From contig VGDC01000064.1 in the NCBI GenBank assembly GCA_016869895.1, positions 1-8,575 of the forward strand: a stretch of DNA of 8,575 nt. Direction: 5' to 3'. The notes under the pieces were generated by a model. That model searched no databases and was not told the DNA's origin. It worked only from the letters and a program-made list of their open reading frames with translations. The position numbers and the translations under genes are program-made. This stretch comes from Alphaproteobacteria bacterium (GTDB taxonomy: Bacteria > Pseudomonadota > Alphaproteobacteria > Rickettsiales > VGDC01). This document shows, in pieces, positions 6,325 through 8,575 of this stretch. Position 1 is the first letter of the stretch, and each line of letters opens with the position of its first letter.

Positions 6325-6612
6325 CTAAATCTGCGCTTCTCCAACCGAAATCCGCACAACCAGTTGATTCGGTTCCAGCACGAGGAAGGTCACGTGGAAG
6401 CGTCCATCCAGCAGGATTTCATCGCCTTCTTTGACTTGCAGGAAACAGGAGGGCTTGCCGTGAAAAAGCTCCTCCACGGCGGGGGTGTCTTGAAAAGTGA
6501 TTTCGCCCTGCGCGGTGACAAGGATTTCCGTGCCTTCTGGTGAATAGCCCACATCTTCTGCCGTGAAGGTGAGGATAGGGCGTTTCGCTTCGAAAAAGTG
6601 GAGGGTCTTCAT
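6325..6612 (-). CDS. Unrecognised 95-residue protein between ruvC and ruvA
   Basis: I do not recognise this protein. Its start overlaps the ruvC stop as ATGA, and a G-rich stretch (GGGG, seven bases before the ATG) may serve as a weak ribosome site, so translation is probably coupled to ruvC. It has no signal peptide or membrane segment. The pattern of short alternating hydrophobic stretches (ILTFTA, EILVTAQGEITF, HVTFLVLEPNQLVVRISV) suggests a small, mostly beta-strand, acidic, cytoplasmic protein. There is one Cys (in GKPSCFL). Base composition and codon use look like the neighbours, and the two flanking overlaps and gaps leave no room for another gene, so it is likely real. Its place inside a ruvC-ruvA block hints at a DNA-repair or junction role, but that is guilt by association only. 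Confidence 0.8.
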   Translation of the reverse strand: MKTLHFFEAKRPILTFTAEDVGYSPEGTEILVTAQGEITFQDTPAVEELFHGKPSCFLQVKEGDEILLDGRFHVTFLVLEPNQLVVRISVGEAQI

Positions 6613-7100
6613 TTCAGCACCCCGCTCATCACCGCATGGCTGGAATGGCAGATGGCGATGGCCAGCGCATCCGCCGCATCCGGCCCTTTGATGTGTGCTT
6701 TGCTGGTCGGCATGAGCATTTCCACCAATGCTTGCACCTGTTCTTTCTCGGCGCGGCCAGAGCCAGTCACGGTCTTTTTCACATTCGTCGCGGAATATTC
6801 GTGAACCGGCAGACCCGCCAGAGAAAGGGTCATGAGAATCGCACCGCGCGCCTGCCCCAGTTTCAGCGTGGAGGCGGGGTTGACGTTCACGAATGTCTCC
6901 TCCACTGCCGACACATCAGGTTTATGATGGGTGATGATTTCCAACAAGGCCTCATGCAGCTGGAACAGCCGCGCGGGCAGGGGGAGTTTGCTATCGGAGA
7001 GAAGCGTGCCGCAGCCGATGAACTTCAGGTTCGAGCCTTCCTTGCGGATGATGCCCCACCCTGTGCGCTGCAACCCCGGATCGACGCCCAGAATCAGCAT
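6609..7100 (-). CDS. ruvC: RuvC, Holliday junction resolvase
   Basis: The product has 163 residues, the usual RuvC size. The RNase H-like fold is clear: ILGVDPGLQRTGWG at the N-terminus with catalytic Asp7, Glu67 in AVEETFV, and Asp141 and Asp144 in GPDAADALAIAI. These match Asp7, Glu66, Asp138 and Asp141 of E. coli. The conserved LKLGQARG and VKKTVTGSGRAEKEQV segments are also present. RuvC cuts Holliday junctions symmetrically, working with RuvAB. The start overlaps the stop of the upstream gene as TGATG and has no clear Shine-Dalgarno, which suggests translation by reinitiation. The stop overlaps the start of the next small gene. RuvC is separated from ruvAB by one gene and a 106-base leader. 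Confidence 0.97.
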   Translation of the reverse strand: MLILGVDPGLQRTGWGIIRKEGSNLKFIGCGTLLSDSKLPLPARLFQLHEALLEIITHHKPDVSAVEETFVNVNPASTLKLGQARGAILMTLSLAGLPVHEYSATNVKKTVTGSGRAEKEQVQALVEMLMPTSKAHIKGPDAADALAIAICHSSHAVMSGVLK

Positions 7101-7618
7101 CAGGAATTCTTGATGGAATCGAGGATGGGCTGCACGGTCTCCGGCGTGACGATGGCTTTATCCGCTTCCGGCACGTTGGCTTGCAAATCCTGCTTGGCGA
7201 ATTCCTTCAGATAACCATCCATCTTGCGCCATTTCAGGTCGGTGCAAGCACCCGGTTCTTTCAGGGCATTGATGGTCTGGCGTTGCAGGCCGAACGCAGC
7301 GGAAAGCACGAATTCGGCGGTGGATTCGGGTGCCATTTCCGGGTTCTGATTCTGGATATGGCCGCCCAGTTGATCGCGCAATGCGATATTATTCTGCAGC
7401 ACATAAATCATTTCTTGGGTCGATAGGCCAGCATCCGGCGGAGAGCAATAGGCGAAATAGGTGATGGCCATGGTGGACACACCCAGCTGGTCAAGGACAG
7501 GTTTCAGCTGTGTGGCGACCTTGACGGCCTCCGCCTTTTCTTCCGATTGCTTTTGCCCCGCGAAGAAGGCTGCGGTGGCGAGAAGCAGTGCAGCGGCGAT
7601 AAAAAGAGCGTTTTTCAT
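7100..7618 (-). CDS. Unrecognised exported or membrane-anchored 172-residue protein
   Basis: I do not recognise this protein. The N-terminus MKNALFIAAALLLATAAFFAG is a signal peptide or single membrane anchor; a possible cleavage site lies around residue 20-25 but there is no lipobox Cys. The rest is soluble and probably helical, starting with a charged stretch (KQSEEKAEAVKVATQLK). Two Cys residues, 58 (in AYCSPPD) and 125 (in PGACTDLKW), are spaced so that a periplasmic disulfide is possible. It starts five bases after the yebC stop with no good ribosome site, and its stop overlaps the ruvC start by one base. The tight packing argues that it is a real gene of the operon. Why an exported protein sits between yebC and ruvC is unclear; it may go with the envelope genes downstream. 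Confidence 0.83.
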   Translation of the reverse strand: MKNALFIAAALLLATAAFFAGQKQSEEKAEAVKVATQLKPVLDQLGVSTMAITYFAYCSPPDAGLSTQEMIYVLQNNIALRDQLGGHIQNQNPEMAPESTAEFVLSAAFGLQRQTINALKEPGACTDLKWRKMDGYLKEFAKQDLQANVPEADKAIVTPETVQPILDSIKNS

Positions 7619-7623
7619 GGTGA

Positions 7624-8373
7624 TTACGCGCTGATTTTGGTCAAAATCTCTTCGGAAATGTCAAAATTCGAGAAGACATTCTGCACATCGTCGTTATCTT
7701 CCAAGGCATCGACCAGTTTCATCATCGACCGCGCCTGATCTTCGTTGAGTGGCGTGGTGGTGACGGGAATCCAGGTGAAGCTCGCACTTTCAGGGTCGCC
7801 GAATTTCGCGGAGAGCGCCGCGCTCACTTCGTGTAGGTCGTCGGCAGCGGTGGTAATTTCGTGGAGTTCGCCGTTGGATTCGACATTCTCCGCACCCGCT
7901 TCCAGTGCGGCTTCGAAAATGACGTCATCGGCGGCAGCCTTCACCGGATAAGTGATGAGACCCACGCGGGTGAACATGAAATTCACGCTGCCGGTTTCGC
8001 CCAAGTTGCCGCCATGTTTGGTGAAGATGGCGCGCACATCGGCGGCGGTGCGGTTGCGATTGTCGGTCAAAGCTTCGACGATGACGGCCACGCCGTTCGG
8101 GCCATAGCCCTCATAGCGCATCTCATCGAAGTTATCGCCTTGCTCGGAACCGGAACCACGCTTGATGGCGGCTTCGATGCGGTCGCGGGGCAGGTTCTCT
8201 TTGCGCGCGGCGATGCAGGCAGCGCGCAGGCGCGGGTTCATGGCGGGATCCGGCAGGCCAAGCTTGGTCGCGGTGATGATCTCGCGGGTGAGTTTGGTGA
8301 AGACCTTGGCGCGCTTTTTATCTTGCGCGCCTTTGCGGTGCATGATGTTCTTAAACTGTGAATGGCCGGCCAT
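7624..8373 (-). CDS. yebC: YebC/TACO1-family translation factor
   Basis: The product has 249 residues, the normal size. The N-terminal signature MAGHSQFKNIMHRKGAQD is followed by the family's strongest block, GYGPNGVAVIVEALTDN (90-106), then NRTAADVRAIFTKHGGNLGETGSV (107-130). The C-terminal part is acidic. Older annotation calls the family transcriptional regulators. More recent work on bacterial YebC and mitochondrial TACO1 points to a role on the ribosome, easing translation of proline-rich stretches. I chose the ATG at 8373 because the family starts MAGHS; a GGGG at 8380-8383 lies six bases before it. An ATG four codons upstream (8385) has no ribosome site. It is the first gene of the cluster in this window. 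Confidence 0.96.
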   Translation of the reverse strand: MAGHSQFKNIMHRKGAQDKKRAKVFTKLTREIITATKLGLPDPAMNPRLRAACIAARKENLPRDRIEAAIKRGSGSEQGDNFDEMRYEGYGPNGVAVIVEALTDNRNRTAADVRAIFTKHGGNLGETGSVNFMFTRVGLITYPVKAAADDVIFEAALEAGAENVESNGELHEITTAADDLHEVSAALSAKFGDPESASFTWIPVTTTPLNEDQARSMMKLVDALEDNDDVQNVFSNFDISEEILTKISA

Positions 8374-8529
8374 TTCGTACCCCATTTCGCTGCGTGATTG
8401 TGGCGAATCGCGTCGTTATTTCCGTCCTCGAATCCTCATGTAGCGCTGCTACACTCCGGTTCTGCGGGCGGAACTGCCTCGCGCTTCACTCACACTGACG
8501 CACCTTGTTTCGTTATGTGATGTGGCTTG
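8374..8529 (-). promoter_or_regulatory. Untranslated leader upstream of yebC
   Basis: No coding frame is supported in this stretch. On the minus strand it contains a small perfect hairpin pairing 8439-8444 with 8448-8453 (six pairs, 3-base loop). Several GGA-type motifs flank it (CCGGAG, GAGGA, GAGGACGGAA), and there is a less perfect GTTC/GAAC pairing around 8459-8474. It would be the 5' leader of the yebC transcript if the promoter at 8530-8558 is used. A regulatory role is unproven. Confidence 0.35.
8439..8453 (-). repeat. Small hairpin in the yebC leader
   Basis: TGTAGC and GCTACA arms of six bases flank a three-base loop (8445-8447), giving an almost perfect palindrome. There is no U-run after it, so it is not a terminator. 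Confidence 0.5.
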
Positions 8530-8550
8530 TTTTTACGCCATCCCATAACG
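8511..8550. repeat. Inverted repeat overlapping the candidate yebC promoter
   Basis: CGTTATG at 8511-8517 is the exact reverse complement of CATAACG at 8544-8550. Inside it, 8522-8526 can pair with 8537-8541 (one G·T wobble). The whole can form a long interrupted stem. The repeat spans the candidate -10 and most of the spacer, so it could be an operator rather than an RNA structure. Confidence 0.35.
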
Positions 8551-8558
8551 CTTTTCAA
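8530..8558 (-). promoter_or_regulatory. Candidate promoter for the yebC-ruv-tol cluster
   Basis: TTGAAA at 8553-8558 (five of six matches to TTGACA) and TAAAAA at 8530-8535 (four of six to TATAAT) are separated by exactly 17 bases. Transcription would start near 8523, giving a leader of about 150 bases. The spacing and -35 are good, the -10 is poor. No other better pair was seen between the window edge and yebC, but the true promoter could lie beyond the edge. Confidence 0.35.
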
Positions 8559-8575
8559 CTGCTTCCTAACAACCC

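Noticed and set aside
8459..8474. GTTC-N8-GAAC near the yebC leader as a possible SOS box
   Set aside because: Orientation is inverted and spacing is eight, unlike the direct GTTC-N7-GTTC repeat known in alphaproteobacteria.
172..8529. Similarity between the pal leader and yebC leader (both have GGAGTG followed by ACGGAA and ATA)
   Set aside because: The shared words are short, the spacings differ (about 39 and 32 bases) and the hairpins do not correspond. Not enough to call a repeated element.

Overview
The window is a moderately GC-rich stretch of bacterial chromosome, almost certainly alphaproteobacterial. The evidence is the gene order yebC–(orf)–ruvC–(orf)–ruvA–ruvB–ybgC–tolQ–tolR–tolA–tolB–pal and the YebC N-terminus, which begins MAGHSQFKNIMHRKG. 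I cannot name the genus. All eleven genes, plus the cut-off twelfth, lie on the minus strand, so transcription runs from high to low coordinates. Nothing convincing is coded on the plus strand, and I see no mobile element, CRISPR array or RNA gene.

Region by region, in transcription order. 8575-8374 is non-coding and holds a candidate sigma70-type promoter and a structured leader. 8373-7624 is yebC (translation factor family). 7618-7100 codes an exported or membrane-anchored 172-residue protein I do not recognise. 7100-6609 is ruvC. 6612-6325 codes a 95-residue protein I do not recognise, coupled to ruvC by an ATGA overlap. 6324-6219 is a leader with two hairpins that share the same apex. 6218-5565 is ruvA and 5568-4513 is ruvB, again joined by ATGA. 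4511-4050 is ybgC, followed by tolQ (4004-3246), tolR (3222-2776), tolA (2769-1936, GTG start) and tolB (1813-482). A strong intrinsic terminator sits just after tolB (465-432). Then comes a pal-specific promoter and leader, and the first 57 codons of pal (171-1), which runs off the window.

The genes form two functional blocks. RuvA, RuvB and RuvC are the Holliday junction branch migration and resolution machine. YbgC, TolQ, TolR, TolA, TolB and Pal belong to the Tol-Pal system, in which a proton-driven inner-membrane motor uses TolA and TolB to move Pal and draw the outer membrane inward during division. Gaps are very short and several stops and starts overlap, so yebC to tolB could be one long transcript. 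The terminator makes pal a separate unit.

The content is mostly conserved core genome and I do not see a novel multi-gene system. The points most worth checking are the two unrecognised small genes woven into the ruv block, the paired hairpins before ruvA, and the untranslated leaders of pal and yebC.
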